A DNA stretch of 12,816 bases, from positions 1-12,816 of the forward strand of contig LCEJ01000019.1 of the NCBI GenBank assembly GCA_000997105.1, written 5' to 3'. This DNA comes from Candidatus Daviesbacteria bacterium GW2011_GWA2_42_7. Lineage in GTDB: Bacteria; Patescibacteriota; Microgenomatia; Daviesbacterales; UBA10151. The position numbers and the translations under genes were made by a program. Under the pieces are notes generated by a model, which made no database searches, was not told where the DNA came from, and was given only the letters and a program-made list of their open reading frames with translations. Position 1 is the stretch's first letter. Each line of letters begins with the position of its first letter. This document shows positions 1-6,898 of this stretch, piece after piece.

Positions 1-666
1 TCCTGTCACGCTGAATGAATTTTGTCCAATCGGGCTGCCTGTTACTGCATGGTCAAAGGCAGGATTACCGACATATCTTCTTCCCGGGTTGGAAGGGTTA
101 ACCAGTTGAGGATCAGTTAAGGTAGGATTGGTATTGAATGTAGTCCAAGTTAAGTATGGCCCTACCTGGCCTGCAAATGCCGAAGAGAAGTTGGGAAGGG
201 TTGCCTGATTGCAGGTAGCCCCACCGCCGGCAAAGCAGCCGATGTCATCAGTTACATTAATTACTCCGTCAGCATCGGCAACTTCATCGATACTACCAAA
301 GGGGTGGGAGACAGTATAGGTTGCGCCGGGCACTAATCCATCAATTCTGTATCTCAACCTGTTTTGCACTGATTGTTCCCCGTCAACTGCTGCTTCGCCT
401 GCAAACACCGCTTCAATGGCCAGGACCAAAATTCCGGAAACCGGTGCGCTGGTTACGGTATTGACGGTATCTGCCGGACTAGCTGTGGCTGACCACCAGA
501 ATCCCTCAGCGTTAAATCCGACCACTTCGGAGAAGGGATTTGCCGGATCAACCGGATCGGAAATACTGAAACCACCATCTGGTGCTTCATGCAGATCCAA
601 AGCTAAGCCATTAGAGTCTTTGTACCAGACAGGAAAACCCGTGGCCGCACCAATCGGACCAACCTC
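1..666 (-). repeat. Surface-protein module, copy 2 (continues off window)
   Basis: Residues 859-1080, near-identical to copy 1 in stretches such as WYKDSNGLALDL and AVDGEQSVQNRLRYRIDG, with the Cys pair conserved (C1002, C1010). About 40 bp around 211-250 are base-for-base identical to 1555-1594. Copy 1 carries about 20 further module residues after the aligned part, so copy 2 is probably almost complete at the edge. Confidence 0.9.
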
Positions 667-3240
667 AACAAGGCCGGCCGGCAGAGTATCTGCTACATCA
701 ACCGTTCTCGTCGTGGTGGCAATGTTTCCCGCGCTATCCGTCACGGTATAAGTAACGGTGTTTGCTCCAACAATCGTGGTATTAATCGGTAGGCCGGTGG
801 TAACAATGCTTGCATTCAGATCTCCATCCACATTATCAATAGCTGTGGCCCCGGCATCAGTATAAGCAGCTCCCGTAAAGACATTGACCGGATTTGAACC
901 CGTTATGGTAATTACCGGAGCAACCGCATCCGCGATTACGTTGACGGTCCTGGTAGCTTGAATTGCAGGATTATTTGCAGGGCTTGCCCCGATTACCGTA
1001 ATTACGGGCGCAGTTACATCTATTCCACCGGCTGCTACGACATTTACCGTTCTTGTCGCCACAGAGGTGCGTCCTGCGCTATCCGTAACTGTATAGGTAA
1101 CTGTTTTTGCTCCAAGGGTTGATGTATCAACAGGCAAACTGGTAACAACAATGCTGCCGGTTAAATTACCACCCAGGTCATCTAAAGCTGTCGCGCCGGC
1201 ATCGGTGTATATTGAGCCTTGGATAGCATTGACCGGATTTGCTCCAAAAAGGGTTATTACCGGAGCGTCAGTATCTGCCAGCCTTCCGGAAACAGAGAAA
1301 AGGTTTGTTTCGATCACATTAATTCCGGCTCCGCCAACATTTAAACCTTCAACACGGAAGAAGTTGTTTCCGGTTGGGCTGCCGGTAACCGCATGGTCAA
1401 CAGCGGGATTTCCGACATATCTTCTGCCCGGATTTCCAAGATTTGTAAGCTGAGGATCGGTAAGATTAGGGTCCGTATTGAACGTCGTCCAGGTTAAGTA
1501 TGGCCCAACCTGGCCTGCAAGCGCTGAAGAGAAGTTGGGAAGGGTTGTCTGGTTGCAGGTAGCCCCACCGCCGGCAAAGCAGCCGATGTCATCGGTGACG
1601 TTAATTACCCCGTCAGCCTCGGCAATTTCCTGTACACTGCCAAAGGGATGGGTGATGGTATATGTTTCGCCGGGCACTAATCCATCAATTCTATATCTCA
1701 ACCTGTTTTGTACTGATTGTTCCCCGTCAACTGCTGCCTCTCCGGCAAACGCGGCTTCAAGAGCCAAGACGAGTATAGTGCGTGTACCTATCGGACGGTC
1801 AATAGAAGCCTCTGCTGACCACCAAAAGCCTTCGGCGTTAAAGCCGATTTGTTCTGAGAAAGGAACTGCAGGGTCAGTAGGATCAGAGATGCCGAATCCG
1901 TCAGCCGCTTCCATTAGATCCAAAGCCAGACCATTTGAATCTTTGTACCAAATTGGGAAACCTGCTATAAAGCCGCCTGCGGGGGCAATCGGACCGACTT
2001 CTGAAAGGCCACCGGCACCGGCTGGAGGTAAAACATTAGCGGTACCTTTGGTTGGGCTGGTAAAAATCGCCCATTCAGCTATACCGTCTGTTTTTCGGCC
2101 AACTGATTCACCTGCCAAAGGATAATGGTCAAGCGCAAATCCCGGGGCTGTTAGCGAAATAGTAACAGTGTCAATAGTTGACCCCAGTTCATTAAGAATA
2201 CTGACAGTCTCAGGGGCAACATCCAAAAGCCAACCGGCTGGTGCATTAAATACGGCCCTTCCGGCAGGCGCAATAGTCCCCAGCGCAGAAAGGGATTGGG
2301 AGTTGCCCGCGGAATTCCTGATCACCCAGCCGGTGCCGGCTGCTAAATTTACAGGTTGAGTACCATTATTGAATAGTTCAATCCATTCAGCTACAACGGT
2401 CGGGGCTACTTCATTTATCAATACCCTTTGGGTTGTGTCCGGATTTGGGGTTGTAATTACGAAAACAGTGAAGTGGTTTAATCCTCTTATAGTAATAGTA
2501 TCCGCAGTCTTTTCTTTTTGTTCATTTAACTCCGGAGCGGAAGGAAGTTCTGATTCGCTTTCAGCTGCTACAACTTCCACTTCCTTCCCCTGGGCTTCAG
2601 GGGGTAAAGGTAAAGTAAGGTCATAGGTAAAAGTACCATCGGCCATAGTTGAAGTAATTTCGTATGCAGTATCGGACAAGGCGCCTGTTTGTAAGATCTG
2701 GTCCGGCGTTAATTTTATTTCTTTAATAGAGAGCTTACCCGCAGGGCCAGGTAGCTGGGTAAATTTAACCCTTAATTTATTATTATTTGCGTAAATATAT
2801 TCCTCACCTACTAAAACTGCTTGGTTTGTTTCAAACGCTCCACCCCCCAGATCATTCCAAAGGGGTGTGGCAGAAGGCATAGCAGTTGGGGCTGGAGTTA
2901 GGTCCGGGGTCTCAGCTGAGGGAGAAGATATTAGAGTTTCTGAAATTACCGGTGTAGGCTGCGGCTCAGATTGTGTTGGTGTCGGCTCAACAGTTGGGGA
3001 AGGTTCAGGGGTTGGGGCTTCCACTGAAGTTTCAATTGGATTTTCAGCAGGAACCTCTGTCGCCATCGGGTCTGTTGCAGTTGAAGTCTGGATATCTGAT
3101 GGCTCTGCAGTTTGTGCCGATTCCTCCGTCTGTGTCGGCGTTGGGGTTACCTCCTGGGCAAAAGATAGCGTTGCACTATAAGGCAACAACGATTGCAGGA
3201 GCAGGGATGCAGATGCAATAAATAAAAGAAATTTTTTCAA
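1..3240 (-). CDS. Large secreted surface protein with lamin-tail domain and duplicated modules (C-terminus off window)
   Basis: 1080 codons are open from 3240 to the left edge with no stop, so the C-terminus is missing. A TTG start is chosen because it opens a clear signal peptide: MKK, a hydrophobic stretch to about residue 27, and a likely cut after SFA at residue 29. An in-frame stop lies upstream and no ATG or GTG lies between. Residues 31-125 are a Thr/Pro/Glu/Ser-rich linker (PTPT, PEPSPT). Residues 126-262 look like a beta-rich domain I cannot name. Residues 272-375 match the lamin-tail (LTD) pattern: VLINEV, then EWIELFNNG, then GTGW. Residues 414-632 form a module (GFPIWYKDSNGLALDL; two Cys in DDIGCFAGGGATCN) that recurs at 859-1080. 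Between the copies lie Ig-like repeats of the DUF5011 type (APVIT...YTDAGATA...TVTYTVTDSAG). I infer an exported, wall-attached or released structural or adhesive protein. No catalytic domain is visible. Confidence 0.88.
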   Translation of the reverse strand, partial: MKKFLLFIASASLLLQSLLPYSATLSFAQEVTPTPTQTEESAQTAEPSDIQTSTATDPMATEVPAENPIETSVEAPTPEPSPTVEPTPTQSEPQPTPVISETLISSPSAETPDLTPAPTAMPSATPLWNDLGGGAFETNQAVLVGEEYIYANNNKLRVKFTQLPGPAGKLSIKEIKLTPDQILQTGALSDTAYEITSTMADGTFTYDLTLPLPPEAQGKEVEVVAAESESELPSAPELNEQKEKTADTITIRGLNHFTVFVITTPNPDTTQRVLINEVAPTVVAEWIELFNNGTQPVNLAAGTGWVIRNSAGNSQSLSALGTIAPAGRAVFNAPAGWLLDVAPETVSILNELGSTIDTVTISLTAPGFALDHYPLAGESVGRKTDGIAEWAIFTSPTKGTANVLPPAGAGGLSEVGPIAPAGGFIAGFPIWYKDSNGLALDLMEAADGFGISDPTDPAVPFSEQIGFNAEGFWWSAEASIDRPIGTRTILVLALEAAFAGEAAVDGEQSVQNRLRYRIDGLVPGETYTITHPFGSVQEIAEADGVINVTDDIGCFAGGGATCNQTTLPNFSSALAGQVGPYLTWTTFNTDPNLTDPQLTNLGNPGRRYVGNPAVDHAVTGSPTGNNFFRVEGLNVGGAGINVIETNLFSVSGRLADTDAPVITLFGANPVNAIQGSIYTDAGATALDDLGGNLTGSIVVTSLPVDTSTLGAKTVTYTVTDSAGRTSVATRTVNVVAAGGIDVTAPVITVIGASPANNPAIQATRTVNVIADAVAPVITITGSNPVNVFTGAAYTDAGATAIDNVDGDLNASIVTTGLPINTTIVGANTVTYTVTDSAGNIATTTRTVDVADTLPAGLVEVGPIGAATGFPVWYKDSNGLALDLHEAPDGGFSISDPVDPANPFSEVVGFNAEGFWWSATASPADTVNTVTSAPVSGILVLAIEAVFAGEAAVDGEQSVQNRLRYRIDGLVPGATYTVSHPFGSIDEVADADGVINVTDDIGCFAGGGATCNQATLPNFSSAFAGQVGPYLTWTTFNTNPTLTDPQLVNPSNPGRRYVGNPAFDHAVTGSPIGQNSFSVTG
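688..1266 (-). repeat. Three Ig-like (DUF5011-type) repeats, the middle one collapsed
   Basis: Unit 1 (from residue 659) and unit 3 (774-851) are full units of about 78-80 residues: APVIT.xG.NPVN, YTDAGATA, then VTYTVTDSAG and TRTV(N/D)V. Between them, residues 742-773 keep only the beginning (APVITVIGASPAN) and end (ATRTVNV) of a unit, joined in frame with about 50 residues missing. Such beta-sandwich repeats usually act as spacers that project binding domains from the cell surface. Confidence 0.8.
1345..2001 (-). repeat. Surface-protein module, copy 1
   Basis: Residues 414-632. Begins EVGPIAP and includes GFPIWYKDSNGLALDL, GFNAEGFWWSAEAS, AVDGEQSVQNRLRYRIDGLVPG, a Cys pair (C554, C562) and NPGRRYVGNPAVDHAVTG. 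It aligns with copy 2 at a fixed offset of 1344 bp (448 codons) over most of its length, with small in-frame indels near its N-terminal end. I do not recognise a named family. Confidence 0.9.
2116..2427 (-). other. Lamin-tail (LTD) domain within the surface protein
   Basis: Residues 272-375 of the surface protein. Family signs are an opening VLINEV, a central EWIELFNNGTQPVNL, a GTGWVIRN strand, GTIAPAGRAVF, and a closing STIDTV strand. LTD is an Ig-fold domain found in bacterial extracellular proteins, often nucleases or surface proteins, where it is thought to mediate binding or anchoring. No nuclease domain is visible in the part of this protein inside the window. Confidence 0.75.
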
Positions 3241-3318
3241 CTTAACAAGGATTAGACCAGAAACACGTAAGAAGCAAAGCTCTAAAACTGTAAGAATGTT
3301 GTAAACAGAGTATTAGTG

Positions 3319-3348
3319 TTGCAGTAAAGGCATACCGCTTGTTAGAAT
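3319..3348 (+). promoter_or_regulatory. Predicted leaderless promoter of the histidine kinase
   Basis: TTGCAG (3319-3324), 18-nt spacer, TAGAAT (3343-3348), then 6 nt to the ATG at 3355. A transcript start 6-7 nt after the -10 would fall on the start codon. No Shine-Dalgarno sequence lies before the ATG. The 114-bp gap to the divergent surface-protein gene must hold both promoters. Confidence 0.55.
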
Positions 3349-3354
3349 CAAGTT

Positions 3355-4419
3355 ATGGCCCTGCCCAACAGTGTTCATTTTTTTGCACATCTTAGGCTCC
3401 GGGGGAAATTTCTCCTAGCCTTTCTCCTGATGTCTATCCTGCCGATACTTACTACCAATATCTTATGGATTTACGCCCACTATGACGAGCTTTTTGGTGA
3501 TCCTATGGCTATAATGGATACAGTCGGGTTTATGGCTTCCATGAGGCAAACCGCCGAACAAGCCACAATCCTTTTTGCAATTACTTTAGGGGCAGTCATT
3601 TACCTAAGCTTCCTACTCTCCAAACAAATTGTCGGGCCGATTAAAAAAATTGCAGAACAAAGCAGGGAAATCAGTTTGGGAAATTTGGGATATCGTATCC
3701 ACTCTCAGGATATTGATGAGATTAAAAGCTTAGCCGATGCCATCAATGCCATTGCCACAACCGCCCAAGAAAATATTAGCCAGATAACTAGGCAAAATAA
3801 GCTTTTAACAGCTTTAAGGCAACTGGATAATATTGCCCTCACAAGCCGAGAAATCATCCCCCTCTGCCAGTTTATTGTAGACCTTTTAAAAAAAGAGCTG
3901 GGCTACCAAATAGGGTCGCTTGCCTTAATAGACTATAAAGCCGGCACCATCAGAAGAATTGCCCTATCTGTTGCCGGTGATGCAAGGCTCCAGGAAGTCC
4001 TTAAAAACCTGCCGATACCTTACCATGAACAAGTTGTGTCGCTAAACCAGGATGACCATCTATTTGTCAAGGCCGTCAAAGAAAAACGGAATTACTACAC
4101 TGAAAATTTACACGATATCCAAAAAGGGACGTTCCCTCCAGAGTTATCGGAAAAAATCCAGCGGGATTGCGGATTTAAAGGTATTTTTATTTATCCATTA
4201 ATTACCCAGGAAAGGGTAATCGGGATTATATATTATCTTTCAAGTTTGACTAAGGATACAGCCCCCCCGTTTGAATTTGAACTAATGAGGGAGTTTTCCA
4301 GTGAAGTGGCCAGGGTAATAGATAACCTACTGCTCTACCTTAGTGTTAAAAGGGACCGTGAGGTAATCTCTGCCGAACGCAATAAACTGGCCGTTACCAT
4401 AGATTCTATCAGGAAGTGA
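3355..4419 (+). CDS. Histidine kinase sensor half: two TM segments, HAMP, GAF; ends in the PAS linker
   Basis: 354 residues. TM1 is about 18-41 and TM2 about 69-89, with a short extracytoplasmic loop of about 27 residues between them. A HAMP linker follows (from about 88; VGPIKKIAEQSREISLGNL) and then a GAF-like domain (about 162-340). The ORF stops right after the helix ERNKLAVTIDSI, which in related kinases leads straight into a PAS domain. The next ORF, in another frame, resumes in the middle of that PAS domain. This is therefore the sensor half of a kinase, not a complete protein. Alone it would lack the phosphorylatable His and the ATPase domain. The ligand is unknown. The two ORFs overlap by 4 nt (GTGA, 4416-4419). 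Either the break is a real mutation or deletion, or it is an assembly error. Confidence 0.85.
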   Translation: MALPNSVHFFAHLRLRGKFLLAFLLMSILPILTTNILWIYAHYDELFGDPMAIMDTVGFMASMRQTAEQATILFAITLGAVIYLSFLLSKQIVGPIKKIAEQSREISLGNLGYRIHSQDIDEIKSLADAINAIATTAQENISQITRQNKLLTALRQLDNIALTSREIIPLCQFIVDLLKKELGYQIGSLALIDYKAGTIRRIALSVAGDARLQEVLKNLPIPYHEQVVSLNQDDHLFVKAVKEKRNYYTENLHDIQKGTFPPELSEKIQRDCGFKGIFIYPLITQERVIGIIYYLSSLTKDTAPPFEFELMREFSSEVARVIDNLLLYLSVKRDREVISAERNKLAVTIDSIRK

Positions 4420-5369
4420 TTATCGGCAAAAGGATTGATGAAGTTTTATCACTTCAGGAAGACCAGCAAAAAATCCCATTTGAAAGCCTGCTACCCAAAG
4501 GAAGGCTTGAGGAAGATACTGTATTGCTCCGCAAAGAAAACATCCAACTTGTCTCAAGCTCCCAAAAGAAACTTTATGTAAGCCTTACCAGCTCAGCCAT
4601 CAAAGAAGGGTTAGAGGTTGGGCTGGGGGCTATTATTACTATCCATGACACAACCAAGGAGAGGGAACTGGAAGAGATGCGCCTGGACTTTGTTTCTATG
4701 GCAGCCCATGAGCTCCGGACACCCCTGACTTCCATTAAAGGTTACCTGTCTGTTTTTATTAAGGAAAATGCTTCTAAATTTAATGCAGAACAAAATACTT
4801 TCTTAACCCGCATTAATAATGCCACCAACCAGCTCTCCTCACTAACAGAAAACCTTTTAAATGTCTCCCGTATCGAAAAAGGGACACTGACTGCAAACCT
4901 GACCCCCCTGGATTGGGCCATAACCGCCCAACAAATAGTTGACCAGTTCCAGGAACGGGCCAAAGAGAATAACCTAACATTAACTTTTGAGAAACCTCAA
5001 AATATACCGCAAATTTCAGCCGACAAGGTAAGGATAACCGAAGTCCTTTCTAATCTTTTGGCCAATGCCGTCTCATACACTCCCCCAAAAGGCCAAATAG
5101 TGGTCCAAATTACAAATCAGGGAGACCAGGTTGTTACAAATGTAAAAGACACCGGCAGGGGCATCCCAAAAGAGGCTATACCACATCTTTTTACTAAATT
5201 CTTCCGGGTCTTTGGGGCACTCGAGGAAGGGTCTAAGGGTACAGGCTTAGGTCTATATATCTCCAAGGCTATTATCGATCTTCACCACGGTAAAATATGG
5301 GTACAATCGGAACCAGGCGAGGGTTCTACCTTCAGTTTCTCGATACCAGCCTTAAACAACAGGGATTGA
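4416..5369 (+). CDS. Histidine kinase catalytic half: partial PAS, HisKA, HATPase_c
   Basis: 317 residues from a GTG overlapping the upstream stop codon. It begins inside a PAS domain (GKRIDEVLSL at 4-13; the end near GAIITIHDTTKERE at 71-84). The HisKA H-box FVSMAAHELRTPLTSIKGYL follows with the phospho-acceptor His98. The ATPase domain has the N-box (N213, N217), G1 (DTGRGIP 245-251), F-box (LFTKFFRV) and G2 (GTGLGL 275-280), so the catalytic core looks intact. It should autophosphorylate His98 and pass phosphate to the response regulator encoded 67 nt downstream. No good ribosome site precedes the GTG: AGGA lies only 1 nt away. Expression would need translational coupling, frameshifting, or a repair of the reading frame. 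As written, this half would be soluble. Confidence 0.85.
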   Translation: MIIGKRIDEVLSLQEDQQKIPFESLLPKGRLEEDTVLLRKENIQLVSSSQKKLYVSLTSSAIKEGLEVGLGAIITIHDTTKERELEEMRLDFVSMAAHELRTPLTSIKGYLSVFIKENASKFNAEQNTFLTRINNATNQLSSLTENLLNVSRIEKGTLTANLTPLDWAITAQQIVDQFQERAKENNLTLTFEKPQNIPQISADKVRITEVLSNLLANAVSYTPPKGQIVVQITNQGDQVVTNVKDTGRGIPKEAIPHLFTKFFRVFGALEEGSKGTGLGLYISKAIIDLHHGKIWVQSEPGEGSTFSFSIPALNNRD

Positions 5370-5400
5370 CCCGCACAAATTTCAAAGAAATTTAGACGGG
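5370..5400. promoter_or_regulatory. 31-nt palindrome between the kinase stop and the regulator promoter
   Basis: CCCG (5370-5373) pairs with CGGG (5397-5400), and AAATTTC (5377-5383) pairs with GAAATTT (5387-5393). The loop is AAA, with a 3x3 internal mismatch. It begins directly after the kinase stop codon and ends at the base before the -35 of the regulator. It could be an operator for autoregulation or a weak terminator; no T-run follows. Confidence 0.55.
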
Positions 5401-5429
5401 TTGACGCGCCCCCCTTTTGCCTCTAAAAT
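5401..5429 (+). promoter_or_regulatory. Leaderless promoter of the response regulator
   Basis: TTGACG (5401-5406), exact 17-nt spacer, TAAAAT (5424-5429), then 7 nt to ATG 5437. This is one of the best sigma-70-type matches in the window. It explains why an in-frame TTG at 5401 is not the start codon: it is part of the -35 box. Confidence 0.7.
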
Positions 5430-5436
5430 CTTAGTT

Positions 5437-5817
5437 ATGCAAAGGATATTGTTGGTTGAAGATGAAACCCCAATCAGGGAGCTTTATAAAAGGGAGCTTG
5501 ACCTGGCCGGGTTTGCAACCGATGCCTTCGCTACCGGCAAAGACGGGCTGGTGGCCTTAAAGGCCGCCCAATATGACTTGGTACTACTTGATATAATGCT
5601 ACCGGATATTAACGGCCTGGAGGTTTTGCAAACTATCAAGCAGGACTCTGCAACTCAGAATATACCTGTGGTTTTTTTGACCAACTTAGGGCAGGATGAC
5701 ATTATTAAAAAAGGGTTTAGCTTGGGGGCAGAAGGATATCTTATCAAGGCAGCGCTTACTCCCGACCAAATAATCCAGGAAGTTAAGAGCATCTTCGAAG
5801 GCAAACAGAAAAGTTGA
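5437..5817 (+). CDS. Single-domain response regulator (receiver only)
   Basis: 126 residues, one CheY-like receiver domain. The acidic pocket is E8-D9, the phospho-acceptor is D52 (LVLLDIMLPD), the conserved Thr is T82 (VVFLTN) and the Lys is K104 (YLIKA). No DNA-binding output domain follows, so it would act by protein-protein contact or as a phosphorelay intermediate. ATG 5437 is chosen over an in-frame TTG at 5401 because the family begins directly with the first strand (RILLVEDE), and a promoter occupies 5401-5429. It is almost certainly the partner of the kinase just upstream, yet has its own promoter, so it may be expressed separately. Confidence 0.93.
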   Translation: MQRILLVEDETPIRELYKRELDLAGFATDAFATGKDGLVALKAAQYDLVLLDIMLPDINGLEVLQTIKQDSATQNIPVVFLTNLGQDDIIKKGFSLGAEGYLIKAALTPDQIIQEVKSIFEGKQKS

Positions 5818-5857
5818 CCTATTTTGATCCTCTTGATCCATTCGACTGCGCTCAGGA

Positions 5858-5885
5858 TCAATACCGAGCTAAATTGAGGTATTGA
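5858..5885. promoter_or_regulatory. Inverted repeat overlapping the lexA -35, candidate operator
   Basis: Perfect 8-bp arms TCAATACC (5858-5865) and GGTATTGA (5878-5885) with a 12-nt centre. The right arm overlaps the lexA -35 (TTGACA, 5882-5887). LexA proteins commonly repress their own gene, so an autoregulatory SOS box is plausible. It does not match the E. coli or Bacillus box patterns. A hairpin of the upstream transcript is the alternative. Confidence 0.4.
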
Positions 5886-5910
5886 CACATTCGGGTTTTA
5901 TTGGTAAGTT
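5882..5910 (+). promoter_or_regulatory. Leaderless promoter of lexA
   Basis: Perfect -35 TTGACA (5882-5887), 17-nt spacer, -10 TAAGTT (5905-5910), then 6 nt to ATG 5917. A further short inverted repeat, TTATTGG (5898-5904) and CCAATAA (5920-5926), brackets the -10 and the start codon. Confidence 0.65.
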
Positions 5911-5916
5911 ATTTGT

Positions 5917-6534
5917 ATGCCAATAACTTTATACCGCCGCCAGAAACAAATCCTGGACTTTATCCGCCAGTATATCGATAAGTACGGTTATTCCCCTACT
6001 CTGGGTGAAATTGCTGAAAGTATCGGGGTATCTTCCCTTGCCACAGTCCATGAACATCTCCAGGCCTTAACACAAAAAGGGGTAATTAAAAAATTTGAAG
6101 GGGCTGTCCGGGGAATTGAGCTGCTTGACCAAAAAATAGCAAACTCACTAAAAGGGATCGAGTTACCCGTCCTGGGATTTATAGCCGCAGGCCAACCAAT
6201 CATGGCCTATACAGACCCGGACGCTACAGTTAATGTCCCCCCAACTATGGTGTCCGGCAAAAAACGGTCGTATGTCCTCCAGGTTAAAGGTGACTCTATG
6301 ATCGAGGATGGTATTTTAGATGGTGATTACGTCATTATCGAAGAACAAAATACAGCAAGCGACGGGGAGATAGTAGTGGCGCTTTTGGACAACGGTTTAG
6401 CCACCCTAAAGAGGTTTTTTAAGGAACCAAACCGGATCAGGCTGGAACCTGCCAATGCTGCCATGGAACCAATCTATACAACCGATGTAAAAATCCAAGG
6501 CAAATGTGTCGGAGTAATCCGCAGGTTCGGCTAA
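5917..6534 (+). CDS. lexA: LexA repressor, SOS-response regulator with self-cleavage domain
   Basis: 205 residues, the usual LexA length. The N-terminal winged-helix domain (1-70) has RQKQILDFIRQYIDKYGYSPTL and the recognition region SIGVSSLATVHEHLQAL. The C-terminal S24 peptidase domain carries the cleavage site Ala91-Gly92 (IAAGQP), the nucleophile Ser127 (GDSMIEDGI) and the general base Lys165 (ATLKRF). All catalytic residues are present. With RecA-ssDNA, LexA cuts itself and releases SOS genes. The ATG sits 6 nt after a strong promoter with no ribosome site. No SOS-regulated gene is next to it, so the lexA promoter region itself is the first place to look for its box. Confidence 0.96.
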   Translation: MPITLYRRQKQILDFIRQYIDKYGYSPTLGEIAESIGVSSLATVHEHLQALTQKGVIKKFEGAVRGIELLDQKIANSLKGIELPVLGFIAAGQPIMAYTDPDATVNVPPTMVSGKKRSYVLQVKGDSMIEDGILDGDYVIIEEQNTASDGEIVVALLDNGLATLKRFFKEPNRIRLEPANAAMEPIYTTDVKIQGKCVGVIRRFG

Positions 6535-6742
6535 CCCGTAAACCCCATAGGCAGAGCCTGAAAGCTTTACTTGAAGGCTTCGCCGAAAGCAAAGCTTATA
6601 ACCTTTCTTACCCTTTTCTAACCACATTTTTACTCCAATCTTGAACCTACACCTTATGCTAGGGGTTACAAGATGATTTGTACCTAATAGCCAATATCAG
6701 GTGCAGTTTGATCAAAAAAGAGAGCAGCTTTTTAGTTCAAAT
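6535..6742. other. Gap between lexA and the small ORF
   Basis: About 208 bp. Apart from the palindrome at 6560-6600 and the weak promoter of the small ORF, I see no tRNA fold, no coding signal and no repeat array. Confidence 0.5.
6560..6600. repeat. Imperfect palindrome after lexA (possible REP-like element or terminator)
   Basis: AAGCTTT (6562-6568) and AAAGCTT (6591-6597) flank an inner near-palindrome GGCTTCGCCGAAAGC (6576-6590). It lies 25 bp after the lexA stop. A T-rich stretch follows at some distance. It resembles the palindrome at 7541-7580 in reverse: both begin GAAAGCTT, then CTTGAA, and end in GCTTAT. Confidence 0.45.
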
Positions 6743-6898
6743 ATGCAAGTGCCCACTTATTTGCAACAGACGGATAATAAAAATAGGAAAGAGCTGGTCA
6801 AGACGGCAGTATCATACTTCTGGGAACTGGTAAAACAACATAATTCCAAAGAAAAAGCCAGGTCAAAAGTTGTCCAAAAAACAGGTATAGTAATTTAA
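6743..6898 (+). CDS. Small basic hypothetical protein, 51 residues
   Basis: ATG 6743 gives 51 residues, mainly helical by eye (about 14-32: NRKELVKTAVSYFWELVKQ), with a basic C-terminal half. I do not recognise it. This start is favoured because TTGATC (6708-6713), a 17-nt spacer and TTTAGT (6731-6736) end 6 nt before the ATG, the same spacing seen at other genes here. A GTG at 6701 would add 14 residues. Its TAA stop overlaps the TAA of the convergent DedA gene in the palindrome TTAA (6895-6898). It may be real, but a chance ORF of this size cannot be excluded. Confidence 0.4.
   Translation: MQVPTYLQQTDNKNRKELVKTAVSYFWELVKQHNSKEKARSKVVQKTGIVI

Noticed and set aside
416..3221. Several plus-strand ORFs of 60-215 codons opposite the surface protein
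   Set aside because: They are shadows of the minus-strand gene: low-complexity products that mirror the Thr/Pro and repeat codons, no recognisable domains, and near-duplicate ORFs appear wherever the minus-strand module repeats.
5401..5436. TTG start giving the response regulator 12 extra residues
   Set aside because: The TTG is the first part of a -35 box (TTGACG), and receiver domains begin at the RILLVEDE strand reached from ATG 5437.
5821..5861. Inverted repeat TTGATCC (5833-5839) and GGATCAA (5855-5861) as a terminator for the response regulator
   Set aside because: It has a 15-nt loop, 7-bp arms and no T-run. It may end the transcript, but the evidence is too weak to call it. The inner sequence resembles a common intergenic phrase, so it may also be an old repeat fragment.
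6535..6700. A tRNA or CRISPR in the lexA downstream gap
   Set aside because: No cloverleaf arms, no CCA-type acceptor pairing and no regularly spaced repeats are seen.
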